Shown: positions 48,021 through 57,237 of the stretch, piece by piece
How the letters are laid out: every line of letters begins with the position of its first letter
Position numbering within the stretch: position 1 is the stretch's first letter
Assembly (NCBI GenBank): GCA_903861145.1
Contig: CAIOTH010000033.1
Coordinates: 1 to 64,000, forward strand
DNA from: an uncultured Bacteroidota bacterium
GTDB lineage: Bacteria > Bacteroidota > Bacteroidia > Chitinophagales > LD1
Length of the DNA: 64,000 nucleotides
Reading direction: 5' to 3'
Translations under genes and position numbers: made by a program
Notes under the pieces: model-generated
What the model saw: only the letters and a program-made list of their open reading frames with translations
Database searches by the model: none
Told to the model about the DNA's origin: nothing

Positions 48021-48074
48021 CCCTTATAAAAGAGAAAGGCGCAAACTAATTTGCGCCTTTCTCTTTTATAAGGG
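48021..48074. terminator. 25-bp perfect palindrome, terminator of the oxoamine synthase gene
   Basis: CCCTTATAAAAGAGAAAGGC... pairs with its exact complement across a 4-nt loop (CTAA): 25 bp without mismatch. It lies 8 nt past the synthase stop and 85 nt before the SDR start on the minus strand. Confidence 0.85.
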
Positions 48075-48082
48075 GAAACCTG

Positions 48083-49381
48083 TTAAGCAATCTTTCTTAA
48101 AGGCGGAGCCTGTGTAATGATATCCTTGTTTGGAGCTTTGATACCAAATGTTTGATAAATCTCTTCCAACGAAGAACCTTCTTCTTCCAAAGCTTTTGGC
48201 AGGGCGTATGCAACGCGCTCTAAAATACCATTAATATCTTCAAGGGTATTGTGATTGTTAACGGTAAGTCTTAATCCTGAATTCTTCATTGGCACGGCAG
48301 GGAAGAAGGTCGTCATACAGTAAAACCCTTCATTCTGTAAGAATTTAGAGATTTTGAAGGCCACTTCTGTCTTACCCAGTGCTATGTAGAAAATAGGTGT
48401 AAGGTCATTGTTCACTACCGGTAAGTTATACTTGGCACCTGTTTGGGTAAAGTAGAACATACGCTCAAAAAGGTCGTTTTGTAGTACGTCAATTTCCTCG
48501 CTTAAGTGAATTTTAGCCGAAGCGATATTAGCGCCCATTACTGCAGGCTGCAGCGGGCCTGAGAATATACTTGTGCTGCTAAAGTTCTTAATCAACACCT
48601 TTAAATCTTCATTGGTGCAAACCAGGGCACCACCGCAACTTCCAAATCCTTTGGCCAGCGAAGTTGCCATAATCATCTTCTCATGGTAAGGCATTTTCGA
48701 AAGGGCATAACCTCTTCCGTTGGTTCCTGCCCAACTCATACCGTGTGCATCATCAACATACAGGTGAAACTGCTCGTACTGATTCAACATTTGGTATAAC
48801 TCAGGGAAAGGGGCCGCATCACCAAACATAGAGTATACGCTATCGCACATGTACCAAACGCGATTATGGTTTTGCTTCAATATTTGTATCCTTGTTTCAA
48901 GCTGGTCAAGGCGGTTGTGCTTAACAATTTCGGTGTGCACACCTTCGGGTTTAACCATTTGCACGGCGTTTTTAACGCTATTGTGTACCTGCTGGTCCAT
49001 GATGATGGCATCATTCTCATCCATAATGGTTGGAATGATAGCTATATGGCCCAGGCTGGTAGTAGGTGCCAGATAGGTAGGTTTGCCAAAAATTTTGGCT
49101 AGTAGGTCCTCCATCTCATCATACATACCCATCGAAACGGTAACCCGTGAGCTTGAGAACTGGGTGCCGAACTTTTGAACTGCCTCAATAGCAGCTTTCT
49201 TCATAGATTCGTTTGTCTCTAGGCCCAGATAGCTACAGTTGCTGAAAAACTTGCACTCTTTGCCCCTAACAGTAATGTTTCTACCATTAAAAGATTCATC
49301 CTCCGTGCTCAAATGGAAAAAACCTAGTTCCACAGCCTTAACGGCTTGCTTGTACATAATGTCAATGAATTCTTTTTTCAT
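48083..49381 (-). CDS. PLP-dependent alpha-oxoamine synthase family acyltransferase
   Basis: This is a fold-type I PLP enzyme of the serine palmitoyltransferase / AONS / KBL group, which condenses an amino acid with an acyl-CoA or acyl-ACP and releases CO2. In 432 residues are seen FSNCSYLGLETNE, THxS-type APTTSLGHIAI, the aspartate in YVDDAHGMSWAGTNGRG and the PLP lysine in MATSLAKGFGSCGGALVC. The N-terminal part (STEDESFNGRNITVRGKECKFFSNCSYLGL) is like that of the Bacteroidota CqsA/SPT-like proteins. Possible products are a sphingoid base, the sulfonolipid precursor 3-ketocapnine, or aminoketones. Sequence alone does not decide. Confidence 0.85.
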   Translation of the reverse strand: MKKEFIDIMYKQAVKAVELGFFHLSTEDESFNGRNITVRGKECKFFSNCSYLGLETNESMKKAAIEAVQKFGTQFSSSRVTVSMGMYDEMEDLLAKIFGKPTYLAPTTSLGHIAIIPTIMDENDAIIMDQQVHNSVKNAVQMVKPEGVHTEIVKHNRLDQLETRIQILKQNHNRVWYMCDSVYSMFGDAAPFPELYQMLNQYEQFHLYVDDAHGMSWAGTNGRGYALSKMPYHEKMIMATSLAKGFGSCGGALVCTNEDLKVLIKNFSSTSIFSGPLQPAVMGANIASAKIHLSEEIDVLQNDLFERMFYFTQTGAKYNLPVVNNDLTPIFYIALGKTEVAFKISKFLQNEGFYCMTTFFPAVPMKNSGLRLTVNNHNTLEDINGILERVAYALPKALEEEGSSLEEIYQTFGIKAPNKDIITQAPPLRKIA

Positions 49382-49628
49382 AAATCCGGGGTTTTAGTGG
49401 TTTAATTGGGTATTGGTTTAAGGGTTTATTCGGGAAAAATTTTATCTGGTTTTTGCGTTATTATCCTTAGCCTGCATTTAATCAATCCTCTTCTATTTAC
49501 TTCAGTGCCAATGTTACATAATTGCCACATTTCGAAATTCAAGAAAAATCCATGTAAAAAAAATTTACCGCCTCGGTAATTAACAACGTTCAAAAAAAAA
49601 TGTCCATAAAATTGTCCTATCACTTACA

Positions 49629-49636
49629 TATCTTTG
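49629..49636 (+). promoter_or_regulatory. Candidate -7 box overlapping the kinase TTG start
   Basis: TATCTTTG fits TAnnTTTG, but its last three bases are the TTG chosen as start by the ORF track. Both cannot be functional in the standard way. Confidence 0.25.
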
Positions 49637-52171
49637 GGAAAACTAGATATTCTGTTTAAGCGATTAATCAATCTCATTAAGGCTGAAACTTATTGGAAGG
49701 AGAGGGCCAGTGGCATTTTGGGCTTCGTTATGTATTTCCTTGGTAATTTGCTTGAAATTGCCACTTCTCCCGAGCACACAACTTCCGACCCACCCGTTAT
49801 TTGGGTTACCGGCACCATCATTAGCTTTGCAGTTGTTCTTATCTCTTTTACCTCTTACAGGCATTATACAGGGCGGCTGTTTAAGGTTTTAATGTACTTT
49901 ATCAACTTCAACATCATTTTCAGTTATGCCTCCATCACCAATAAAGATAATCCCGACGCGGCTTATTACCTTTACATAAGTTACTTCGTTTTTTTCATTA
50001 CCAGCCAAATGCTCGATTCGAGGCGCGAATTGACACTTTTCACTCTTGCTGAAGTTTGTTTTTTTGCCGGCGGGGTATACATAAGCCGCGATCACCATCC
50101 TTTGCTGATGCAGCCGTTTAATTTGTTGATATTGTTTTTTGTGTTGATGGGTAATATGATGATTGGGCTGCAACGGTTGCGCTTAACCCAAATTTCGGGG
50201 GGCAGCAACATCCAGTTTAAAGCAATAAGCGAAAATGCCCGGGACATTCAATGTATCATCAACGGCGATTTTAAGTTCCTCTACATTAACCCCGCTGTAA
50301 AAGAGATATCAGGTTATAGCTTCAACGATTTAAATGGTAAGGAGTTTTTAAAGCTGGTAGCCGAGAGCGACCAGGCTGTAGTGTTAGAAACCCTCACCAA
50401 AATAAAGCAAACCCCCGAAGAAAAATGTAGTGTTGAGTACCGGGTTAAAACCACTTCCGGCGAGCTTATTTGGGTTGAAAGTATCTTCAGTAGCTTTAAT
50501 ATTGGCAGCACCGGCCAGGCTGATCTTATATTCTCTGAAACCCGCAACATTGAGGCCCGCAAAAAACTGGAAGAAGAGATACAGCAACAATTGCACATGG
50601 AGGAAATGCTTATCAAGCACTCCAACCAATTCATCAACGTGGGCCGTACCGAAATTCAGCAAGGTATAGACATTGCTTTAGGCGAGTTTGGCAATATGCT
50701 TCAAGCCACTGCAGTAGTTGTTTATCGTATGCACGGCAAGTTGCAGGACGAGTTTAGGTATACCAATAAATGGACTGCCGCCGGCCACATTGAAGTTGAA
50801 AAATACTTCAACCCAAGCATTAAAATCAATCAGCAGTTGGTTGCTTTTCTGCGCTCCTTGCGTGGCGATAAAGCCTCACACGGTAATTTTTACACCACCG
50901 AGCGCCTAAGCGAAATCCAGGTACTTACCGCCGCCGAAATACCGGGCTATAAATTTTACCTGGTTCCATTGCAAAGTGGCAATATAGCCAGCGGTTTTGT
51001 AGTGTTTTCATTCGGTGTAAATGTCGAAAACGTACCGGTTAGCTTTTTTGGTTTAATTGGCAACATGGTAAGCAGTGCGTTTACCCGTATGCGTACCGAA
51101 ATGCGCTTACACGAAGCCCAGTTAACCAACGAGGCTATCCTGCGCGCATTACCCGATTGGTTGTATATCATCAATAAAAACGGCGAATTTACCGGTACCA
51201 ACAACTCATCTACACTGCCCGATTATATACCCGACTATGGCCTGATTGGTAAAACATTCAGCGATGTAATGCCAACCGAAATTGCATTGAGCTTCACTGA
51301 AGCACTTAGCCAGGTAATGGATACCGAAATGGCTTCCTCGTTCGAATATTACGATAACACCATTTATAAAGAGAGGTTCTTCAAGGCCATCATCGCTCCG
51401 TTCAAGGCCAGCGAATACCTCGTCATCATCAGGGATATTACCGACCTGAAACAAGCTCAAAATGAGTTGGTTTCCAAAGCCAAAAAACTTGAGCAAAGCA
51501 ATAAGGAGTTGGAAGAGTTTGCATACGTGGTAAGCCACGATATGAAACAGCCAATCCGCACTATTATTTCGTACCTGTCGCTGCTCAAGAAAAAGCATCA
51601 TCAGGAGCTATCACCGTCTGCGCAGGAGTTTGTCAATTTCTCTATCGATGGTGCCAACAAAATGAGCGACCTGATTCGCGACATCCTCCAGTACTCACGG
51701 CTCGACCAGCAATTGAGTGTTGAAAAGGGTATATCCTTAAACAACGTCGTAGCCAAAGTGCGCAAGGCACTTACCGATACTATTAACGTAAATAATGCCG
51801 AAGTAATATGCTCTGATTTGCCCGATGTAACCGGTAACGAAACCATGCTTACCGAATTGTTCCAAAACCTGACGGAGAACGGCATTAAGTATAACAAGAA
51901 TGATAAGAAGATAATTAAGATCAGCGTAACCGATAAACCTTCCGAATGGATATTCCACATCAGCGATAACGGTATTGGTTTCGAACAGCAATATGCGCAA
52001 CAGATATTCAAAATGTTTAAACGTTTACATACTGATGGCGATTTTCAGGGCACCGGTATAGGCCTTGCCATATGCCAAAAGGTGGTAGAAAAACACGGCG
52101 GCCAAATATGGGCCGAATCTGAAAAGGGCGTAGGTAGTAACTTCTATTTTACCTTACCAAAGTACGGATAG
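49634..52171 (+). CDS. Membrane sensor histidine kinase with two PAS domains and a GAF-like region
   Basis: The 845 residues begin with about six hydrophobic segments (residues 28-190; FVMYFLGNLLEIA, WVTGTIISFAVVLISF, LLILFFVLMGNMMIGL). PAS 1 (FKAISENARDIQCIINGDFKFLYINPA ... VESIFSSF) is followed by a GAF-like section (about 340-500). PAS 2 (AILRALPDWLYIINKNGEFTG) leads through a short coil (QNELVSKAKKLEQSNKELEEF) to the kinase core. The H box is FAYVVSHDMKQPIRTII, the N box NLTENGIKYN, then ISDNGIGFEQ and GTGIGLAICQK. The track start is TTG and the next ATG is at codon 33, inside the first membrane segment. There is no adjacent regulator. Confidence 0.9.
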   Translation: MGKLDILFKRLINLIKAETYWKERASGILGFVMYFLGNLLEIATSPEHTTSDPPVIWVTGTIISFAVVLISFTSYRHYTGRLFKVLMYFINFNIIFSYASITNKDNPDAAYYLYISYFVFFITSQMLDSRRELTLFTLAEVCFFAGGVYISRDHHPLLMQPFNLLILFFVLMGNMMIGLQRLRLTQISGGSNIQFKAISENARDIQCIINGDFKFLYINPAVKEISGYSFNDLNGKEFLKLVAESDQAVVLETLTKIKQTPEEKCSVEYRVKTTSGELIWVESIFSSFNIGSTGQADLIFSETRNIEARKKLEEEIQQQLHMEEMLIKHSNQFINVGRTEIQQGIDIALGEFGNMLQATAVVVYRMHGKLQDEFRYTNKWTAAGHIEVEKYFNPSIKINQQLVAFLRSLRGDKASHGNFYTTERLSEIQVLTAAEIPGYKFYLVPLQSGNIASGFVVFSFGVNVENVPVSFFGLIGNMVSSAFTRMRTEMRLHEAQLTNEAILRALPDWLYIINKNGEFTGTNNSSTLPDYIPDYGLIGKTFSDVMPTEIALSFTEALSQVMDTEMASSFEYYDNTIYKERFFKAIIAPFKASEYLVIIRDITDLKQAQNELVSKAKKLEQSNKELEEFAYVVSHDMKQPIRTIISYLSLLKKKHHQELSPSAQEFVNFSIDGANKMSDLIRDILQYSRLDQQLSVEKGISLNNVVAKVRKALTDTINVNNAEVICSDLPDVTGNETMLTELFQNLTENGIKYNKNDKKIIKISVTDKPSEWIFHISDNGIGFEQQYAQQIFKMFKRLHTDGDFQGTGIGLAICQKVVEKHGGQIWAESEKGVGSNFYFTLPKYG

Positions 52172-52232
52172 TCAAATCCCCCTCCTTCTTTTAAGCAGGA
52201 GTTGCCCGAAGGGCGGGGTGGTCGGCTGTTGG
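52168..52232. repeat. Common 'CCCCCTCCTT...TTGCCCGAAGGGCGGGGTGG' intergenic element
   Basis: The words CCCCCTCCTT, CAGGAG and GCCCGAAGGGCGGGG form short complementary stretches immediately after the kinase stop. They recall a frequent Bacteroidota intergenic motif. The ORF-track N-terminus of the next gene (MPEGRGGRLL) is translated from this element. Confidence 0.45.
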
Positions 52233-52285
52233 CTACTAAACTTTTTACCGTTACCTTATGTTTATTAACACAAAAACAATCCAAT

Positions 52286-53131
52286 ATGTCATCATCAACT
52301 AAACACGCAGCTACATTCAAAATAGGCAGCCAATTAGAAGTTAACAGGGTAGGCTATGGCGGCATGCAGCTAACCGGCCCCGGTGTTTGGGGCGATGCCG
52401 AAGACCGTGATAACGCTATAAAACTTTTGCGCCAGGCTGTAACAAGTGGAGTTAACTTTATTGATACTGCCGATGCTTACGGGCCCCACACCAACGAAAC
52501 CCTGATTGCCGATGCCCTGCATCCTTACAACGGCCTTATAATTGCCACCAAAGGCGGTTTAATGCGCACTGGTCCCAGCCAGTGGGCTGTCAATGGCAAA
52601 CCTGAGTATATCCGCGATGCTATTGAAGGCAGCTTAAAACGCCTAAGGGTTGCCCACATCGATCTTTGGCAACTCCACCGCTTTGATGCCAGCGTGCCGA
52701 TTGAAGAAACCCTGGCACCGGTGGTTGATGCGGTTAAAGCAGGCAAAATAAAGCATGTAGGCCTGTCCGAAGTAGGCATTGAGCAAATTGAACGGGCCGA
52801 AAAGGTTTTGCCAATCGTATCGGTTCAAAACAAGTATAACCTTAACGAGCGCCAGTGGGAAGAAATGGTAGACTATACCGCCAAACGCAACATAGCATTT
52901 ATTCCATGGTATCCACTCGCTTCCGGCCCATCAAAAATGGCCGATAAAATTACTAACATCGCCACTAAACACAACGCCACCACAGCCCAAATTGCGTTGG
53001 CATGGTTGTTAAGGCGTTCACCCAATATCCTGCTCATTCCGGGCACAAAATCTATCGAACACCTACAGCAAAACATTGCAGTCAACGCCATCGACTTAAG
53101 CGACGATGAGTTTGCTCAATTATCAGCTTAA
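52286..53131 (+). CDS. Aldo/keto reductase
   Basis: NADPH-dependent (alpha/beta)8-barrel reductase of 281 residues. The catalytic tetrad is visible: Asp and Tyr in FIDTADAYGPH, Lys in IIATKGGLMR, and His in IDLWQLHRFD. A C-terminal cofactor region reads LLRRSPNILLIPGTKSIEHLQQN. The motif GYGGMQLTGPGVWG near the start resembles the AKR subgroup that includes pyridoxal-type reductases, but the substrate is unknown. The first 28 residues of the track ORF come from the upstream repeat, so the ATG at 52286 is the start. It stands alone. Confidence 0.92.
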   Translation: MSSSTKHAATFKIGSQLEVNRVGYGGMQLTGPGVWGDAEDRDNAIKLLRQAVTSGVNFIDTADAYGPHTNETLIADALHPYNGLIIATKGGLMRTGPSQWAVNGKPEYIRDAIEGSLKRLRVAHIDLWQLHRFDASVPIEETLAPVVDAVKAGKIKHVGLSEVGIEQIERAEKVLPIVSVQNKYNLNERQWEEMVDYTAKRNIAFIPWYPLASGPSKMADKITNIATKHNATTAQIALAWLLRRSPNILLIPGTKSIEHLQQNIAVNAIDLSDDEFAQLSA

Positions 53132-53147
53132 CTTATCCTCTGTTTTA

Positions 53148-53245
53148 AAGGACCGAGGGGCCGTAATATAATAGCGCAGGGTGTCAGCCCTGCGTAAATA
53201 ATATCATTATGTCCAGGCCTGAAGGGCCGAAATACTTTTTTGTAA
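53148..53245. repeat. REP-like element with CGCAGGG-TGTCAG-CCCTGCG hairpin
   Basis: GAGGGGCCGTAATATAATAG, then a 7-bp GC-rich hairpin (53175-53194), then CAGGCCTGAAGGGCCGAAATA. I recall this layout ('cccagggtgtcagccctgggt' between 'gggccg' words) as a widespread Bacteroidota intergenic repeat. It fills the gap before the DnaJ-type gene. Confidence 0.55.
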
Positions 53246-53369
53246 GAGGAAATAGTAGTTGTTTACAACGTAGGTGATAACCTTCATCTCATATCTTGAC
53301 TTTCAACCTTACCAATACCACGCACATTTCATTAAATTTAGCGCTCAATTCAATTGAACATATTAGCAG

Positions 53370-54287
53370 ATGGAATACAAAGATTACTACAAGGTAATGG
53401 GCGTTTCAAAAAGCGCTACCACCGACGAAATCAAGAAGGCCTTTCGCAAGTTGGCCGTTAAATATCACCCCGATAAAAACGCCGGCGATAAAAAGGCCGA
53501 GGAGAAGTTTAAAGAAATTGCCGAGGCAAACGAAGTATTAAGCGACCCTGTTAAACGCAAAAAATACGATGAACTCGGCGCCAACTGGAAAGAGTACGAG
53601 CAACAACAGGCACATGGAAGCGGTTACGGTGGGCAAGGCGGTTATCGCCCACGACGCGGCGGTGGATTTAATGTTGAAGACTTTGGTGGCGAAGGCGGTG
53701 GCTTTTCCGACTTCTTCGAGAGCATTTTTGGTGGCGGGGGCTTTGGCGGTTCATCTAAAAGGCAAACACGCGCGGCCCGCGGTCACGATTTCCAAACCGA
53801 GATGGACATTACGCTGGAAGAAGCCTTCAACGGTGGCCCCAAACAAATATCACTCAATGGCCAGCTACTAAAACTTACCCTTAAACCCGGTATCCAGGAG
53901 GGCCAGGTAATTCGCTTAAAGGGTAAAGGGGGAGAAGGTGCCAACGGTGGGGGCAGCGGCGATTTGCTCATTACCATCCACATTGCAAAACATCCGCGGT
54001 ACGAAGTAAAAGGAAACGACATCTACTTCGACCAACCGGTAGATATATACCAGGCTATATTGGGCGGCAAAATTGCTGTGCAGCTAATTGATAAGCAAAT
54101 AATGATGGATATACCCGCCGGTACCGATAGCGACAAAAAGTTCCGCCTAAAAGGCATGGGCATGCGCCTGTTCGACCAACCCGATGCAAGAGGCGATGCT
54201 TATCTGCGCATACAAATTAAAGTGCCTAAAACGCTTACCGAGCAAGAAAAGGAACTGTTTACCAAATTGTCAAGTGGCAAAGCCTGA
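53370..54287 (+). CDS. DnaJ-class co-chaperone, CbpA-like (type II, no zinc finger)
   Basis: The 305-residue protein has a J domain at residues 1-70 ([33 protein letters not shown]) with the HPD motif that stimulates DnaK ATPase. A glycine-rich linker follows (residues 85-135, [26 protein letters not shown]), then the two beta-barrel substrate domains ([53 protein letters not shown]). The four CxxCxGxG zinc repeats of DnaJ are absent, so this is the CbpA/DjlA-unlike type II form. No cbpM gene is beside it. Confidence 0.92.
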   Translation: MEYKDYYKVMGVSKSATTDEIKKAFRKLAVKYHPDKNAGDKKAEEKFKEIAEANEVLSDPVKRKKYDELGANWKEYEQQQAHGSGYGGQGGYRPRRGGGFNVEDFGGEGGGFSDFFESIFGGGGFGGSSKRQTRAARGHDFQTEMDITLEEAFNGGPKQISLNGQLLKLTLKPGIQEGQVIRLKGKGGEGANGGGSGDLLITIHIAKHPRYEVKGNDIYFDQPVDIYQAILGGKIAVQLIDKQIMMDIPAGTDSDKKFRLKGMGMRLFDQPDARGDAYLRIQIKVPKTLTEQEKELFTKLSSGKA

Positions 54288-54774
54288 TAAAAGATAGGGG
54301 ATAAGCTTTGCCAACTGAAAGCTCAAAATAGTCGAGAGGGGGGTATCACTTTTACAAAGAAGACCATTGGTTATCAGATGTTTATTAATTAGGGGGGTCT
54401 CACTGCTACCCCGTAATGCCATTAACTTAAGCAAATTCTGGCCTCGGAGAGGTCATATATTTATAGAATGGAGGGTAAGAAAAGCCAACGACCCAAGCGG
54501 GGTCGAATAAAACCTTTCTGGGTCAATAATATTGGTTGCCCTCTCATTTAATTTTGACAAAACATTCGCACAGCCCTACTTATAGCGTAACTTTATAACA
54601 TAAAACCGGCGAAGAACAGCCCAAAGAAAATCGCTCGTCTTTTAGATATGTTAAGCTAAACTTGGTTACTAAAATATCTCGTTGCTGTAATTATTCCGGC
54701 ATAGTAATCGGGATACATTAAATATTGGTTATTCTGGCTTACTTTTAAACAACACTATCTCGGCCCCGATAACT
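54288..54774. other. 487-nt intergenic region with two direct GGGGGGTxTCACT words
   Basis: GGGGGGTATCACT (54338-54350) and GGGGGGTCTCACT (54392-54404) are direct repeats 54 nt apart. A TTCTGGCCT word follows, shared with the 43.3-kb gap. No ORF is convincing. The remainder is AT-rich and should contain the promoter of the GH114-like gene. Confidence 0.4.
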
Positions 54775-55971
54775 ATGAATAGAATATTGATAATTATTAC
54801 TTCTTGCCTGTTTTTTATATCCGGTAAGTTGTACGCCCAACGCGATCTTGAACATACAACCAACTGGGCTTATCAATTACAAAATATGGACATTAATGCA
54901 ATAGCCGCCAATGATTCATTCCAGCTCATGGTAAGTGATTATTCTCACGATGGCACAGATGGCAACAAACTGACACCAACTGAAGTCGCTACCGTTAAAA
55001 ACAGTGGTAAACTTTTTATTAGTTACATTTCAATAGGCGAAGCTGAAGATTATCGCTCTTATTGGCAGGGGTCGTGGAGTCCGGGGTCTCCTGCCTGGCT
55101 TGATAGCGTAAATCCTGACTGGGCCGGCAACTATAAAGTGCGTTATTGGGATAGTGCCTGGCAGAAGATCGTTTACAACTACGTTGACACTATTATTAAC
55201 CAGGGTTTTGATGGCATATATCTGGATATTATAGATGCCTGGTATTATTGGCAGAGTGAAGTATCGGTTGGAAGACAAATTCCCAATGCAGATTCGCTCA
55301 TGATCGACTTTGTCTTAAAAATCCGTAATCATGTTAACAGCGTTACCGGTACATCACACTTTATTATAATGCCTCAAAACGGTGAAGATCTCATTTTTCA
55401 AAATAACATTTCGCCAACTCAAAAAAACCAGTACTACAGTGCTATTGATGCGCTTGGTATCGAAGATGTATTTTTTATAGGCCCGAATAATGAAGATAAT
55501 CCTTTTACTCCTGATTATTACAGGATACAGAACCTGCAGTTGTATCAGGCACAAGGCAAAAAAATATTCAACATAGAGTACCTCACCCAGTCAGCCAAAA
55601 TCAGGGAATACAAGGATACTGCACAATATTATTCTTTTGTTCCTTATGCTTGCACGCGTGCTTTAGACCAACTTTGTAATACCATACCTCTTGCAATACC
55701 AGAGGTTCAGGATGGTAATTTGAAAATATATCCTAACCCTGTAAATGGCGATGAGGTTTTTATAATTTCTCAAACTTCTCTGTGTTCCGCATTTCGGATT
55801 GAGCTTTTGGACATGGCAGGTCGAACCATACAAATGGAGTCATTGCAACCTTCAGCGCAATGGGCCCATGTTCAGCTAAAAATTCCTTCTTCAATACCTA
55901 ATGGAATATATAATTTGTGCTTGCACAATAACACGCAAACTTCAAACCACCGAATAATTTTGCTAAGGTAA
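54775..55971 (+). CDS. Secreted GH114-like (MJ1477/TM1410 family) putative glycosidase with T9SS type A tail
   Basis: A signal peptide (MNRILIIITSCLFFISGKLYAQ) is followed by a TIM-barrel-like domain (about residues 25-295). Its motifs are YQLQNMDINAIAANDSFQLMVSDYSHDG, KLFISYISIGEAEDYRSYW and QGFDGIYLDIIDAWYYW. These match the TM1410/endo-alpha-1,4-polygalactosaminidase-related family; acidic residues in IGEAED and YLDIID are likely catalytic. The C-terminal ~80 residues are a T9SS type A domain (LKIYPNPVNGDEVFI ... IPNGIYNLCLHNN). A plausible target is a galactosamine-containing exopolysaccharide, but that is inference. The gene stands alone. Confidence 0.87.
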   Translation: MNRILIIITSCLFFISGKLYAQRDLEHTTNWAYQLQNMDINAIAANDSFQLMVSDYSHDGTDGNKLTPTEVATVKNSGKLFISYISIGEAEDYRSYWQGSWSPGSPAWLDSVNPDWAGNYKVRYWDSAWQKIVYNYVDTIINQGFDGIYLDIIDAWYYWQSEVSVGRQIPNADSLMIDFVLKIRNHVNSVTGTSHFIIMPQNGEDLIFQNNISPTQKNQYYSAIDALGIEDVFFIGPNNEDNPFTPDYYRIQNLQLYQAQGKKIFNIEYLTQSAKIREYKDTAQYYSFVPYACTRALDQLCNTIPLAIPEVQDGNLKIYPNPVNGDEVFIISQTSLCSAFRIELLDMAGRTIQMESLQPSAQWAHVQLKIPSSIPNGIYNLCLHNNTQTSNHRIILLR

Positions 55972-56121
55972 ACTACCAATCCTGCCATTGTCGGTGGAAC
56001 ATATGTAATGGAGCGAATAACAATCAAACTAGTCCCTGCGTAAATCGAATACCTTAACTACAAAACACCTTCTTTTCCGAACACCAGTAGCGTCCCCACC
56101 AACAACAGGGGTAACTTAACC

Positions 56122-57186
56122 TCAAACCTTCCCACTCCCCAAAGCATCAACCGCCCTGCTCCCCAATCTCTGTATAATAGGCAACAACATACCAAATCGT
56201 GGGTCTTTGCTATGCCCTTGCTTCCACCGCGCATAAATTTGCTGCGCAATCACGGCATTTTTATATAACCCAAAAACATAATAAAATAAGATATTCGAAA
56301 CATCACGCCCGCTCTTTTCTGCGTAGCGGTCAATCACTCCTTGCCGGGTTAAATTACCGGGTAGCCAGGTCAGGTTAAAGTATTTTATTTCATCGCTGTC
56401 AGTCGGTTCGCTCCAGTAAGCAAGCGTTCCGCCCAAATCCATCAGTGGGTCGCCAACGGTGGCCATTTCCCAATCCAACACGCCAACAATATCTGCCAGG
56501 TTATCGGGGTTAAATATTACGTTATCGTACTTGTAATCATTATGTATAAAAGCCGCCTTGTGCTCAACCGGTAGGTTGCTATTAAGCCATTCAGCAACAC
56601 TATCCAGGCTTTCAATTTTATCCGTCTCCGAATTATAATAACGCTTTATCCAACCCTCTACCTGCCTTTGCACGTAACCATCTGGCTTACCCAATTGTAT
56701 TAAACCGGTGGCGTCAATATCCAGGCCATGCAGCGTTACCAGGTTATCAACTAACGACTGTGAGCTTAGTCCTAACACCTCCGGCGATAGTTGCATTTTA
56801 GGCGCATTCGCGGCACGCAATATGGTTCCCTGCAAGCGCTCCATAATATAAAACGGTGCACCTATCACTTCAATATCTTCGCAATAAGCCACCGGTGCAG
56901 GTACCTTGCTGTAATGTTTTTTCAACAAGCGCAGCACCTTAAACTCCCGCCCCATATCATGCGCCGATTTTATATTCGCACCAAACGGCGGCCTACGCAA
57001 AACATATTCGCCACTGCTCGTTTTTAAACAATAGGTAAGGTTCGAAAACCCACCGGCAAACTGCGTTACCTCTAACACATCACCAACTTGTGATGCACTG
57101 TTGCGCAAATAAGCGTTCAGTTTCTCCATCTCAATTTCTTCTCCCTTACGTACGTTAGTTGCAGTGTCGGTTTTATAGGTACTCAT
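56122..57186 (-). CDS. APH-family phosphotransferase paired with an acyl-CoA dehydrogenase
   Basis: This kinase-fold protein (354 residues) is of the aminoglycoside phosphotransferase/choline kinase superfamily. It has FAGGFSNLTYCL (P-loop-like), YVLRRPPFGANIKSAHDMGREFKVLRLL (ATP lysine side), FIHNDYKYDNVIFN (catalytic loop HxDxxxxN) and VLDWEMATVGDPLMDLG (metal-binding D). This sub-group is the one fused to an acyl-CoA dehydrogenase in animal ACAD10/ACAD11. It is near LvaA of levulinate catabolism, where a 4-hydroxyacyl-CoA is phosphorylated. An acyl-CoA dehydrogenase gene lies 60 nt upstream on the same strand. Antibiotic resistance is unlikely. Confidence 0.9.
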   Translation of the reverse strand: MSTYKTDTATNVRKGEEIEMEKLNAYLRNSASQVGDVLEVTQFAGGFSNLTYCLKTSSGEYVLRRPPFGANIKSAHDMGREFKVLRLLKKHYSKVPAPVAYCEDIEVIGAPFYIMERLQGTILRAANAPKMQLSPEVLGLSSQSLVDNLVTLHGLDIDATGLIQLGKPDGYVQRQVEGWIKRYYNSETDKIESLDSVAEWLNSNLPVEHKAAFIHNDYKYDNVIFNPDNLADIVGVLDWEMATVGDPLMDLGGTLAYWSEPTDSDEIKYFNLTWLPGNLTRQGVIDRYAEKSGRDVSNILFYYVFGLYKNAVIAQQIYARWKQGHSKDPRFGMLLPIIQRLGSRAVDALGSGKV

Positions 57187-57237
57187 ATTTCAATCTTCTT
57201 CATTGGTTATTCGATATTCATTATTCTGAATTTAAAA

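Noticed and set aside
52202-52285. N-terminal 28 residues of the aldo/keto reductase ORF
   Set aside because: Translated from the CCCCCTCC...GGGCGGGG repeat; the ATG at 52286 gives the family start.
56058-56249. 63-aa minus-strand ORF at the 3' end of the phosphotransferase gene
   Set aside because: Out-of-frame shadow overlapping the real C-terminus.
56122-57186. Aminoglycoside resistance gene
   Set aside because: The kinase is of the ACAD10/11-type subgroup and sits with an acyl-CoA dehydrogenase; resistance function is not indicated.
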